In this document: piece after piece, positions 40,861 to 52,820 of the stretch
How positions within the stretch are numbered: the first letter of the stretch is position 1
How the letters are laid out: every line of letters begins with the position of its first letter
Origin: Discostella pseudostelligera
Lineage: Eukaryota > Bacillariophyta > Thalassiosirophyceae > Thalassiosirales > Thalassiosiraceae
Direction of reading: 5' to 3'
Assembly (NCBI GenBank): GCA_036940085.1
Contig: JALLBK010000115.1
Location: 1 to 55,325, forward strand
DNA length: 55,325 bases
The notes under the pieces: generated by a model
What the model was told of the DNA's origin: nothing
What the model saw: the letters and a program-made list of their open reading frames with translations, nothing else
The model's database searches: none
Translations under genes and position numbers: made by a program

Positions 40861-42870
40861 ATGAATCGATCAGTTGTTGAGGAAGATTATGGGATGAAAT
40901 CTCCCGAGTATTGGCGCGTGAGTCTGCCATCAGACGATCTCGATCACGTCATGTGGGGCAGCTCCGGCGTTCCGCCTCCAGCACCTCCCACGTTTGTCTC
41001 TCCCAAACACAAAACCGATACCAATGGGAACTTTTCTACTACCAACATAGAAAACATTCAGAGTGAGGTACAAGATAATATACTTTCAGCCTTGGAAATC
41101 TCCGGCAGCAACGAACAAATTCCTACCCCCGCTCCTGAAAAGATTCTTCTCGAAGACATTGTTTGGAAACAGCGGTCTGGATTTGGAAGATATTCGCTTG
41201 GATTTTTGCATCATGAATGGGAACAACGGCGTGTAGTATTACTCGAATCGGGGATATTGAAATATTATGCATTAGATAAGGAAGTGAAGTATGATCCACA
41301 AAATGCAACAAATCCAAGCAGGAGTCCTTGGGTATATACTACAAATCAAGAGCCACGGGGACAGATAGACTTGAAAGATCGAACGAGCAAAGCCAATGAT
41401 TTGAATGATAATATTTCCGGATCTAGTAGTATCACACATTCATCCTCTTTCGAAGAAGGTATTCGCCGTCTCGGTAGTTTTGTCCCCGGCAAGGAGAGAG
41501 CGTTAAATGTAGGGGGGGTGACAGTCCAAGCTCGTGAAAGCAATGGTCCAACTCCATTCGAAATTGAGATTACAAGAAACGACAATAATCAGATGTGGAG
41601 ATTTTGCTTCGAGTGTCAAGCGGTTCAATTTGAGTGGCTATCAATGCTCAATAGCATGGCTGGGGGGGGAGTAGCCATTGACGATACCGCTGAAGTGACA
41701 GAGGGGTTGGGTGATCATGGCTTTCAACCTGGAGATCACATCATCCGGTGGGAAATCTTACCGGTGCTATATCCCATCCAAATTCATGGAATTGTTTTGG
41801 AAGCGGGCAAAAATTGTGTTATTATCGCAGATTTTGGCTTGGCATCGTACAACAACCATGACCATCACGGACTGACGACCCATTTAGGTGATGAAGCGAA
41901 GGATGACAAGCATGATGCAATCATGGCAGCTTGGGAGAAGATAAAACCGAAACAAAAGAAGCGATTGAATGTACTCGTTGTAACGGATCCAAAGGATATC
42001 AGAAAATGGTCGAAAATAAAGTATGGAGGTCAGGTAGAAAAGGACAAGAAGAGCAAATTTTTCTCCCTACTCCCCCGACGCTCAAAGCATAATGCGAAGC
42101 AAGGTGATGATGCTATCATTGAGTTGTCTGAAAGTACTGAAGAAACTCTACCCCCAGAAGAGCTTTCTTCGCCGACAAACGCAGAAGCTCCTGAAGCAGA
42201 AGGAGTTGGTGCATCCTCGCACGATACCAACAAAGATTACGATACTGAACAACCCTGTGATGACCAAGCGGATTATGTGGAAGGCGAACCCGATTGGATA
42301 AGACCTGGATTTAGACCGAGGAAGCGAACTGGTTCATCGTCAGCTCCAATACCATTGAACAAAGAAGGACAATCTGTATTTTCAATTGACCAACCAGAGC
42401 AGCAACCATCGCGGGAGCTGCCCAAAAGTGACTCTGTGAAGCTTGTCTTGTCTCGTACTCATTTCGTTTTGGAGCACGAGGAACTGCTCCCACCGTACCA
42501 CGTGTTCTACAGCAATTCTGAGTGCATCGCTGTTTGGTGCAAGACCGGTCGATGGTCCACCCTCCAGGCTGCTGTGTATCTCGTATCTAGCTCCTTCGGC
42601 TTTGGCAAATCTGCAACCATGCTTACTCTAACCGTGGCTGCAGCACATGCGGTCCTTCTTCCGGCTATGGCAGTTGGTGGACTTGCTGTTGTCGGAGCAC
42701 CATTGCTCTTCTTAAAGAAGTCGCAGGAGAAGTGGGATGAAACAACGATGGATCTTACAGAGAAGTTTTGGATGCAGGCCGAGCCCGATGTATATATCGA
42801 GGCCATTGAGTGCTGGTCGGGTTTGGTTACATCTCAGTCAGTTTGTGCAAAACATTCGAGAAATGAGTGA
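40861..42870 (+). CDS. PH domain plus LRAT/NlpC-P60-like domain protein
   Basis: Single-exon 669-aa protein. Residues about 100-280 look like a split PH domain: LLEDIVWKQRSGFGRYSLGFLHHEWEQRRVVLLESGILKYY, a Ser-rich insert, and MWRFCFECQAVQFEWLSML as the closing helix. From 289 comes an LRAT-type fold: QPGDHIIRW (G291-D-H293), then IQIHGIVL with H309 in the place of the HHGIY His, a long inserted linker with KKRLNVLVV and a basic patch, and finally YSNSECIAVWCKTGRWSTLQAAVYLVSS at 550-577 (family: NCExFAxxCkTG). In active LRAT enzymes the Cys of NCE is the acyl-accepting nucleophile; here that position is Ser (S553), with a Cys two residues on. A Gly/Ala-rich hydrophobic stretch (ATMLTLTVAAAHAVLLPAMA) follows and may bind membrane. 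Lipid association is inferred. Confidence 0.65.
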   Translation: MNRSVVEEDYGMKSPEYWRVSLPSDDLDHVMWGSSGVPPPAPPTFVSPKHKTDTNGNFSTTNIENIQSEVQDNILSALEISGSNEQIPTPAPEKILLEDIVWKQRSGFGRYSLGFLHHEWEQRRVVLLESGILKYYALDKEVKYDPQNATNPSRSPWVYTTNQEPRGQIDLKDRTSKANDLNDNISGSSSITHSSSFEEGIRRLGSFVPGKERALNVGGVTVQARESNGPTPFEIEITRNDNNQMWRFCFECQAVQFEWLSMLNSMAGGGVAIDDTAEVTEGLGDHGFQPGDHIIRWEILPVLYPIQIHGIVLEAGKNCVIIADFGLASYNNHDHHGLTTHLGDEAKDDKHDAIMAAWEKIKPKQKKRLNVLVVTDPKDIRKWSKIKYGGQVEKDKKSKFFSLLPRRSKHNAKQGDDAIIELSESTEETLPPEELSSPTNAEAPEAEGVGASSHDTNKDYDTEQPCDDQADYVEGEPDWIRPGFRPRKRTGSSSAPIPLNKEGQSVFSIDQPEQQPSRELPKSDSVKLVLSRTHFVLEHEELLPPYHVFYSNSECIAVWCKTGRWSTLQAAVYLVSSSFGFGKSATMLTLTVAAAHAVLLPAMAVGGLAVVGAPLLFLKKSQEKWDETTMDLTEKFWMQAEPDVYIEAIECWSGLVTSQSVCAKHSRNE

Positions 42871-42965
42871 AGAGTACTAGAGGTAGTAAAGCAACAGTAG
42901 TGGGTGAATGTCGATAAACATAACGAAAAGTACTATTCAATGGCGATTGAGACCGAGTAATAATG

Positions 42966-45900
42966 CTATGCATGAAACATCTCCGATTTCGATTTTTTTG
43001 CATCAATAATCTCAATAATCTCGACGTCGCTGTCGTCGCAATTCTCAGGAGAAGTTGGGGGCGTTTTCCGCTTTGCAACTGCCGGATTTGAATTCGATGA
43101 GATTTTGAAGAATGCACTGAGACCTGACTGGATGCCGCCACTGCCTGACGTTTTGGCATGCTTCTTTTTGCCGCTGGCGCTTGGTTTTGCCACTTCAACC
43201 TGCCTCCTCTTCTGAACAAGTTTCATCATTCTGAAAAGGGACGATTTCGTTAGAGTATGAAAGAGTAACCTAATGACTGTGATACGTGAGAATGACTTAC
43301 TCTTCGCGTTCAACATTTGCATGGAGTTCACGGGTCAGATGATTGATTCGAATTTGAGCAGTTGATCGAGAGAATGTATTGCTGGAATCTTCGTCCTCTT
43401 CAGATGCTAGTCGCCTGCAGAAAGAATAGTCGTGCTGTAAGAGCGAATCAAAGCCCCCGTAACCGTAATCAAGTATTCCAGTAAGGAGGTCACAGTCGTC
43501 CTGGCAGTTACAATTACTTCCATCCGATGATTCCACATTCCACCAAGGAGGGCAATCTTCCCACTCAGTCATGACAAAGCTGGTTTGATTGAGAACTCTT
43601 GGGACCAGTTCAGTTGATAACTTTTCCATCGAATTCATTGTGAAAATTGATCGAAGCCTGGTCTGTTGCGCAATTTGAATGAAGACGGTTCGGCAGTCAC
43701 GTTTAGACATCAATGCAGCATCATTTGACTGCGGGTGGTCCTTCTTCGAAGTGATGCTTGTTGCTGATTGGACGTTGCCATCTTTATCAATGACACCAAG
43801 AGACGTCGCCCATTTTTGCAGGTCTTTCGAGAACCAGTGTAGGACTTTTGTTCCGAGACCATTTTCTGATTTATTCAGCTGACGTATTTTCTTGTCGCCT
43901 GCATACTGTAGGTCAACTGAGCCCATATTCTTCCTGATGGCCTCAAGGAGCACAATGCATTTCTTGGCGAATAACATTGGATCGTTACTGTACGATATGG
44001 CATCGTGATAGGCCATATCCTTTGCATCATAGTCTTTCTTCAGTATGGAAATCTTCAATCGCTTTTTGTCGGACATGTCCTTTGAGCCATCGTCTGAGTG
44101 AGTCGCTTGTTGTAGCTTCTTCCTTGCAATGCTCAGCCAAACATCTGCTGCGGCGCGCAGAACTTGCGTCATGGAAGAGAAAAATATGCGAAATTCGTCA
44201 TCGCCACTTTCATTGTAGTTGTCTACTACGATTGGATCGGCAAATGAAGCGCTCCACTCGTCGGAAAACACTGGCAAGCCTTGAGACGACAAAACAGTGA
44301 GCATAAGAATCTCAGTGCTTGTCAAATGCAGACATTCATTGATGCCGTCTGCGTCGTCATCCAAGTAGGAGAATACTCGGGTAAGTACATTATCAGCGGG
44401 TGTGCCGGATTTCTTCTTCTTGAGTTTTGACAGATTAACTTTGGCTACATCGGAAATTGCGGTTGGCTTCTCTTCCGTAGGGAACAATGACTCTGTAGGA
44501 ACTTTAGAAGGAACAGGATCTTGCCCAAGCTATCCAAGAATGAGTTTATGGAACGAAAGCCACAGTGAAATAAATTAGAGGAGATACTCACCATTACCCT
44601 TAGAATATTCTTCGCGGCGCGAGCATGCTTCTGAAGATTATTCGAATAAAGCAGTATGCCTTTCTTTGTTTCCTCCAATACTTGAATCAATGGGTCGCTC
44701 TCGTCCGTCTCCATCAGATCTTCAATCCTCACGTCTATTTCGCCAAAAATCGACTTGGCATAACTCTTCACTGTGTGGGTTTTCGCCGCTCGCTTCATTA
44801 CAAGTAGACCCTGAATCATAACAGCCACCAGTATGTTTTGATGTTTGGATTGATCAATGACACAAAAGCCGTGTTTTTTCGTTATGATGCTGTCACTGGC
44901 TGAATTGTTGTTAAGAGGATCCTTCTCTCCGTCAGGCACTGCGCCGGCAAAAGACATTGCAATCTTCTTGATTCTCTTGAGCAGCTTTTTCCTTGATGGA
45001 AGTGCTTCGCATTCATCTGTCCTTTTCTCTGCACGCATGACAACTTTCTGTAATTCACTTTCATTCACAGTCCAATTCTCATCCGACTCTCCGCGAGTTA
45101 AACAAAACGAATCAATCATTCGCTCACGAAGCTGGTATTGATGAATGAGTCTGGGGTTAGCTTTTATTGAGTCAGAGCACAATAGACATCTTAGTCAACA
45201 AACTTACTTCATTGAGGACTGGGGCTGGCAATACATCGACATATGTTTCGTTCAGTTCTTGGAGGAACATCACTGCTCGAGTGGCAGTATTGTAGAGATG
45301 ACGCCACTGAGATTTTAACTTCCTTTCCGTTTCTGGATCGGTTTGAGTTTGATTCGCATCCTTGACAGCGGTTTGATCAGAAACCTCAAATGGAGCGCCC
45401 CATCGGATGGTCTTATCATTTCCAATGGCCAAACAAGCTGCATGCGAGTCAATCCATCCGTGTTTGACGACAGCGCGCAGCAGTACAGCATCATGCTGCA
45501 ATGTCCACTCAGGATGAGGGGTGGATGACCAGGGTTGGATGTTGATGACTTTACGCAGCTGAGCATTGCGCTCTTGGAGGGAGTCTTCTGGTCGACAATG
45601 CGAGTCTGCAGTATTGACAGCCTGTCAGCGAAAAACATCGATGTTAGTAATGGCGTGAATCGGCAAATGAACATGCTTAGTCATCACATAAAATTGCCCA
45701 TACCTTGTGCACTTCGTAGAGGAGTACGAGCTTAGTTAAGAGCCGTTTAGTAAGAGAGATTCGTTGCGCTCTTTTCCGGTCGGCAAGCAGCTGCATTGGT
45801 GCGCAATCCATCAGCAACAACTTCAGAGACTTTGCTGTGACATTTTCTACACCAAGTTCATGACGACGAGCAGGGGTTGCTGGTAGAACGCACGACGCCT

Positions 45901-48900
45901 TGACAGAAGATATGAGGCCATCGGTCATTTCTACTAACTCAGGGTAATACTTTGGAATGACATCAAGCACTGCTGTGATGGAGTTGAAAGTCTTGTTCTG
46001 GTGCATGAAACAAGATGATTTTTTCTCATCATTTTTCCAGCCACGTGTCCTGAGGGCTGGCCAAATCTTGGAGAAAAATTCAGTTACCAGCTTCGACTGC
46101 ACAGCATTTGCTTCATGTGAACTCTTTGATGGAAGATTGCCGTCCATTGTACTCTGCACATACTCAAGATCTCTGCGAGTTGACGAAGTGCAGGAAAAAT
46201 CCGATGCCATCGCGAGTGCTAAATCAGCCCATGACTTATTTGCTGCCAAAAGTACCTTGAATGACTCCTCGAGAAGGTCTTTCTCTTCCACTTTGTTGAC
46301 GTTCGACTTAATGGGTGACTCGTCCACATTTACGACATCATTTTCCAGTGTACTTGCCAAAACATCGCCTCTAGATTGATCTTGCTTGGAGGAAACTTCG
46401 GCCTTACGAGAGGCTTCAAGCGCATCGTCCTCAGCAGCTTCATACAAGCACATGAGAGTCAACGACCAACACATCCTCTTTATGTCATCGAGCTTCATAG
46501 ATTTTGAAAGTGATAATGAGGCATTGAATTCTGCCCATGAAACATTTCCGAATCCAAATAACCCGAGACTTTTCACCACTACCTCTGCGTCAGCTTGTTT
46601 CCACTCAGATCGAGCAGAACCACCCCATAAAAATCTCTCTTTCGCCGCAGACTTCGAAGCTTTAACAATTGATTCCAGAGCATCGTTTTTCAAGACGGGA
46701 CCATTGTCATTTCCTTCCAGGGAGTCCTCAGAAAATTCGCTTGAGAGGGATGCGTTGTCGTCGTCATCCGAACCATCAGCACCATATTTGATTGCAGCGT
46801 TGAGACGTTTATGATAATCCTTCTCACTGTAACTTTGTTGCGCCCGAATTCTTTTCCCTAATTGCTCATCCTCTTCCTTTTTCGCCTCTCCCACGACCTT
46901 CGTCCAGAAATCAGGGTCGTCTACGTCAATTTCTGCTGCGGAAACACCATCAGAGTTGGTGCTCTTAAAACTAGCTTTGGAGAAGGTGCCACCAGCAGCA
47001 TTGCTGTTGCTTCCGGTATTGTCGTGAATAACAGTCTTAGCACGGCGTGCGAGGATAGAGTCTATATCCTGGGAGACGAAGTCGTTGGACTCCTTCTCCG
47101 AGGTACCGTCCTTGTCTTCTTTAAAGATATCGTATGCGCCGTGCTTGAGGAGCTTCTCGACCTCTTCCTTAGTCATAATATCCTTGCCTCCATTATTTTC
47201 AATACCCTGGAGTACTGCCTGGTCGAGGCCCATCTTCATACTTGCCATGTGGAACATTTGCATCTGATAGGAAGTCGATTAGACACATGATGTTTGATTA
47301 AATAAATAATAAAAGGTCAATGATAACAAATTGAAACGCACCTCGTACGTTTTGCGAGTAAGGAGACGGCTGCAACGACAGAAACATTCACTTATCAGAG
47401 ATTCAAAGCGAGGAGAAGCTTTGGAGTTGAGATCAAAAAGGCAACACTCACTAAATCTTAACATTCTTCGTTTGGCCAATGCGATGACTGTTACGGAAGA
47501 GGCATCATGGTCATGGACCTATTAGAGTCTATGGATATTGTGCAAGTATGACAAAGAGGAACAGCAGTCTCACCACCTGGCCTGTGCTTGCAAGTCGTTT
47601 TGGGGGTTTTGGTCGCTGTCAAAGATTATCTGGAGGAGGTGTGAGGCATCAGGATAAATTACTCATTTCGGATCATTATAGTACACCACCACACTTACAC
47701 AAGTGTCAGCGGCTGTAAGATTAATACCGACGCCCCCAGCGCGCGTGGACAAGAGCATGATGAACGGCTGTTCCCTCCCACCATTATCCTTCGACTGAAA
47801 CCTGTCGATTGCAGCCTGGCGCTTCATGCCTGTGATGGAACCATCAATACGCTCAAATTTGAAGCGGCGGAGGTGCAAATAATCTTCAATAATGTCAAGC
47901 ATGATTTTGAATTGGCTAAAGAGCAATACTCGATGACCGTCCGCTTGCAATCGGGGGAGGAGTTTGTCGAGGAGGACGAATTTCCCGGATGAATTTACCA
48001 TCGATTCGATGTCATCTGAATTTGGGTTCTGCATCTTCACCTCTGTCTCTACCCCTGTGAGGAGAAACGGGTGATTGCAACATTTCCTGAGCTGCATGGC
48101 GACATTGTTGATACTCGGCCCATCCAGAGGACGCGCCTTATTGCGATGCAAGAACTTAAGATTTTTCTCATAGAGGGCTCGGTAGTATTGCTTCTGCAGA
48201 ACAGTGAGCTCTACCTCAATTAAGGTTTCCTCTTTCGGAGGGACAGACTTCTCAACATCTTCTTTCAATCGACGCAAAATGTAAGGCCGAATAGTCTCAT
48301 GCAATTTGTCCACTTTCTCCTTGCTCTTGATATCACCATATTGCACCATGAACTCATTGAGATTACTAAATGAATCAGGGTTTATGAAATTGAGTAGCGT
48401 CCATAGCTCTTGCATGTTGTTCTGAATTGGTGTCTGTGGTGTAGTCGACAATTAATGTTAGTCAATCCTGGTAAGTTCATAAGTCACAAACGAGAAGACG
48501 AATAGCTCACCCCAGTTAAGAGCAAGGATTGATTAAATTCGAACCGTTGATCTCTCAGATTCTGGGCTAACTTTGAGTTGTGATTTTTCAGCCGGTGCGC
48601 CTCGTCGACAACCAATACTTCCCACTTGATCGCTGCCAGCTCTGCAAAGTCATCCGTGACCAACATCTCTGGCGTAGTAATCACAACTTCGACCATCCAT
48701 GTCTTCTCCCAATTGCTACGCCATCGCTTTGCCACCTTCATCAGGTATCGTTGATTGAATGCTACATCCTGCACCCTGTCACCAGGAAATGCAAACTCGT
48801 CCTCACGTGCACGTTCTCGATCGTTGGCACTGCCATGGTAGACGATGGTATTCAAGTCAGTCCAACCTGTAAACTCACGATACCAGTGCGGGATTGTAGA

Positions 48901-50783
48901 CAAGGGAGCAACTACGAGGAAGGGCCCACGGGTAGCGAGTTGTTCAGCCACGGTGTTCACGTATGTGGCTGTTTGAATTGTTTTACTAGATGTTGAGCGT
49001 TGATCGATGGAGAAGTGACAAAGTATTGGTTAGGACACGCGTCGACAAGAAATTTCCATACCTCGTTTGTCACTCACCCCAAACCCATCTCATCGGCAAG
49101 GATCGAGCCTCGATTATTCAAATGATTCGACATCAACCAGGTCACACCCTCCGCCTGATAGTCACGCAATTGACCCCCATTCTTGAATACCCTCGAGGCA
49201 AGGTTGTTTTGATACTCCTTCACCAGTTTATCCCTCGATGCATCCGACTGTTTAACTTTATCACCAAAGATCTTGTACAATTTTCTCTCCTGCGCGTCAC
49301 CATCGTTGATTCGCCTACGCATATCATCCCTCGTAGGCTTGACCATGCGTTTCTCGTACTGTGCCAAATGCTCCTTGTAATCCACATCATTGAGGATTAA
49401 ATCACGCTCAAATTCGAAACTACTCTCCGAGTACGGCTTGTTCCACCATTTAATGTAAAACTGCCGACCAGTCCCAGAGTCAAAGTTGGGATCATTCACA
49501 TCGAGAATGATCTCGGCTGGCTCATCATTGTCGTCGTCATCGGGTACTACCTCTAGGATTCTCTCAATTGAAATCCACGAAGGATCAAAGTAGTCCTGAG
49601 AAACGACGTGGCACATGGATGAATAACAAGTGTGGTTGCAGTCAATGAAACAAATAATAATCTTCCTCACCCCATCTAACCGCTCGTCAGCGTCGTACAG
49701 CAGCCCATTATGCGCTTTCCTAAAAAAGGTACTCAATCGAGCCTTGGCGCCCTCACAGAATTCCGCCAAATCTTTCTCCGTCTCCCACGAACAATGCAAA
49801 AAGCTCAAATCATTCCACTTTACCAAGAAACGTTCCTCGTACGTATTGTCAAGATCGACACTTTCATCCACCTCCTGAATCCATCGCGATCCATTGGTAA
49901 TTTCCGTAGTGTTTATTTTGGCACATACCGTCTTCCACTCGCTCAATTTCATTAGCTTGCAGGCAATGACCTTGTTCATTTTAATCTCCTCTTCTTCTTC
50001 GTTTTCCTCCTCGACATCACTATCCACCTCGGAGCCTTCATCTTCAGAATGTTCCTCCTCGGATGATTCGGACTGGGGATATTCGAGACGTTTGGACATG
50101 CGTCGTTGGGAATGTCGTTTGGCGGGTGATTTTACGATGGCTTTTGTAGTTTTGGAGGAGGTTGACTTCTTCTTCTTCTTCTTTGCGGGGGGAGAGTCCA
50201 AATCAGCGCTATCATCTTCGTCATCATCTTCTTCCGATTCGTTCCTCCCCTCGAGAGAAGAGCGCTGCTTGGCCTGTCGCGCACCCCGACGTTTCTTCTT
50301 GTTATTATTGTTGGGAGGGTCCATTTCTGCGTCGGCAATCTTTAGCAAATCGGCAATGGAATTGCTTGGATCTTTCATCTCACCACGAAATGCTGTAGAG
50401 CGGGATGACTTGCGCCGGATGGGAACATCCCCCCCATCGGATGACTCATTGGAGGCCTCATCTTCGCCACTGGCATTGTCGTCATCATCATCGACATCGT
50501 CTTCATCGTCATTGCTCCCCACCTGAACCATCCCGAGATGTTTGGAATCTGAAAAGAAGACAGTCTGTTGACGCGATCGACTGGATCGACGGCTGCGTCC
50601 TCCAGTATTTTCATCTTCATTATTATTGTCCTGCATATATGATCAGAGAGGAGGTGCAATCAATGCGCGTGAGGTATTGGTATCGGAGCAAAAAACAAGT
50701 ATTTATATTGCATTCTGAATTAAACCTACCTCGCGTACCATCGCCTCCGCGGCTGCGGCGGCACTGCGACTTGATCTACTCAT
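42966..50783 (-). CDS. CHD6-9-class chromodomain helicase, chromatin remodeller
   Basis: Thirteen exons on the minus strand: 50783-50730, 50630-49671, 49595-49078, 48985-48511, 48433-47699, 47629-47574, 47487-47452, 47369-47342, 47263-45704, 45621-45208, 45131-44592, 44529-43301 and 43230-42966. The sum is 6,870 nt (2,289 aa), in phase throughout. Order: acidic N-terminus, two chromodomains (RFLVKWNDLSFLHCSWE; RQFYIKWWNKPYSESSFE), then the SNF2 ATPase with DEMGLGKT, VVDEAHRLKN, LLTGTPIQNN, STRAGGVGINLTAADTC and ARCHRIGQTK. The stretch after KTYEMQMFHMASMKMGLDQAVL (HGAYDIF, QDIDSILARR, GGTFSKASF, DDPDFW) is typical of the CHD6-9/Kismet subfamily. SANT-like segments follow. The C-terminus carries QSGLSAFF (PCNA box) and VEIIEII (SUMO-binding-like). 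It acts in the nucleus, sliding nucleosomes with ATP. Confidence 0.92.
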
Positions 50784-50993
50784 TGGATCCCAATGCCAAT
50801 GCTTTCACTATTAGCTTATTGATATGCTCCTCTAACCGACAGGCAGCTCCGCCCCGTTGGTGTAGGGTTCGGTTATGGTTATGGTGGACCTTCTCTTCGA
50901 TTGTTGGTTTGATTGCGATGACGCCGCCGACGAATGGTTGCATCGATGGAGTTTGGAGTTCATTGTTGGTGCTGGGCGCGCCATTTCTCAATT

Positions 50994-51070
50994 GCACCGC
51001 GCCATCTCAATAATAGGGAGTCTTCACACCTGCAGCACCGCGCCAACTCAAAAATTGGGAGTCTTCATCC
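50994..51070 (+). repeat. Imperfect tandem repeat upstream of the CHD gene
   Basis: Two units, GCACCGCGCCATCTCAATAA and onward (50994-51030) and GCACCGCGCCAACTCAAAAA and onward (51035-51070), share about 80 percent of positions including GGGAGTCTTCA. A partial earlier unit (GGCGCGCCATTTCTCAATT) lies at 50975-50993. The surrounding 414-bp stretch 50784-51197 holds no supported gene. Confidence 0.65.
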
Positions 51071-51197
51071 CCAGCAATGAGGTTCAATGTGTCGATAGAG
51101 CGGATGATGTTGGGGTTGGGATGGATGATTGATACTCAAAGTTCATTAACTACTTAATAGGTAGCATGGGCATATACCTGCATTATTGGATTTATGC

Positions 51198-52682
51198 TCA
51201 ATGGACCATGGACTTGATAATTTGTTCCTCATCTCTCACTTCCTCCTCTCGTATGGCAAACAAAAACTTGGCCATCTCGGCACGAAGATATCCTGCATCA
51301 ATTCTACCACAATGTCCTCTCCAAACTCGAGCAATATTCGTGGCACAAGTGCTTCTCTCCACCTCGGCAGCCTTCATCCAATCGTGTCGTTGTGCATGTA
51401 AACTTGCTACCTTTCGCCCCAAGTAGCCGCGGAACGCACTCTGGACGACTGTTGCAAGCTTGTGCTCAGATTGAATCTTTTTATTGCGAGATTGCTTGAT
51501 CGTCTCCTATGATGTCGACCAAGTGGGGTTAGTATTCAGTACTATCTGGTCGATATGAACAGTATAATATGACATACCGCTTCCAATCGTTCTTGCTCTA
51601 ACTTCCGCATCTTCCGCTCAGCCCCAGATTTGGCCTTTTGCATTGCATACTCCATGCGAGCTATTCGAAACTCAGCATTTTTACTCTCTTGTATCATCTT
51701 CTTCCTCTCTTCACTCATTGGAGTGGCATAACTCGAACCGCCATTAGATCCATCCCATGTTGCCTTTTCCTTACGAAGAATGTGAAGTGCTCGAAAGTAC
51801 ATGAGAGTTAGGCAAAATAGGCCATACTTCATGTTCGCTTCCACCCCCTTGAGATCCTCCTTCGTTGATTCTCTGAGATGAGTGACATGGTAAGCCTTTG
51901 CCTTTGCGTTTGAACTTCGTTGGACACTCGATGCCTTATCGACCAAGCTACCCCTTTGATCATGAGATGGCGACTCGACAATTTGACCATTCCGTTTCGT
52001 GTCTCGCTCGCCGAAGTACCATCCCTCTAACATCCTTGAGATATCCAAAGATGTCGTATGATTAGAAGATATACGAACGATGCATTGGAATTGTCGGAAA
52101 CGAATGAATACTAACAACTTACCATTCAAGAATGTCGTCAATGACCTCAACAGACACAATCTGTGCGATGTGCTTATCATGCTCGTGCTCGAGTAATGAT
52201 ATTCCTTCACGTCGATCCACTGTTACGTCATATCCATGAACTGAACAAATAGTAACAGACTCATTCTTCGACGCATATGTCCTATGAAGTTCGAAGTCGA
52301 TGCGCGCCAGCAACAGTTTGGAATCAATCTGCTTAATTTCCTCGTACAACTCGTTTATCAACTCTCTCCGTATAAACATTGTATCTCCACCGTTGATGGC
52401 ACTTCGTGCTACCAATGATTGAACGGTTGTGCTTGCATGGTCCTCGCAGTCTTGCAATTCAAGTTGTAGCTCATCTCTCCTCCTTGCAAGCGAAGCCGTA
52501 TTGATCGACGAAGTCCAAACACAGCGGCCTCTGCAGGCCAAACAAAAATCCGGAGACGTTGTGTCGGGCGTCGTTGTCGCGCTTGATGGCGGCTTTCTTC
52601 GAGGCTCCCCTGCGAGTCCTCCAAACAAAGATCTGCAACCTTCAGCTGGTATTGTTTTCGCTTTTCTATTCATTATCGGCAT
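51198..52682 (-). CDS. IQ-motif coiled-coil protein
   Basis: Three exons (52682-52123, 52034-51578, 51506-51198) give 441 aa, in phase. The N-terminal half has a CLACRGRC Cys pair, an RRRDELQLELQDCEDHASTTVQSLVARSAI helix and VIDDILEWMLEGWYFGERD. The middle is a charged helix (EERKKMIQESKNAEFRIARMEYAMQ). The C-terminal 100 residues hold two IQ calmodulin-binding motifs: ATVVQSAFRGYLGRK and ATNIARVWRGHCGR. IQ motifs bind apo-calmodulin, centrin or myosin light chains. Given the other ciliary genes in the window a cytoskeletal or flagellar role is possible, but nothing proves it. I do not recognise a named orthologue. The gene is in tandem with CHD and the dehydrogenase on the minus strand. Confidence 0.75.
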
Positions 52683-52820
52683 TGCCAGATTCCAATATTA
52701 ATTTTGAAATCTTGTGCCGCGTGTTTCATCAAAATCTCAAAATGAAATATTCATATTCATGTCATTCGAATCACCTTTCCCTCTTGAACAACTATCACAT
52801 ATATCATGAGTACCAATTAC

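Noticed and set aside
45957..46379. Plus-strand ORFs of 140-142 codons opposite CHD (also 46386-46814 and 46862-47290)
   Set aside because: Mirror frames of one conserved 1,560-nt CHD exon; no start context or protein signature.
49894..50526. Plus-strand ORF of 210 codons
   Set aside because: It is the antisense of the Asp/Glu-rich N-terminus of CHD; its Ser-rich product is what GAC/GAG repeats give on the other strand.
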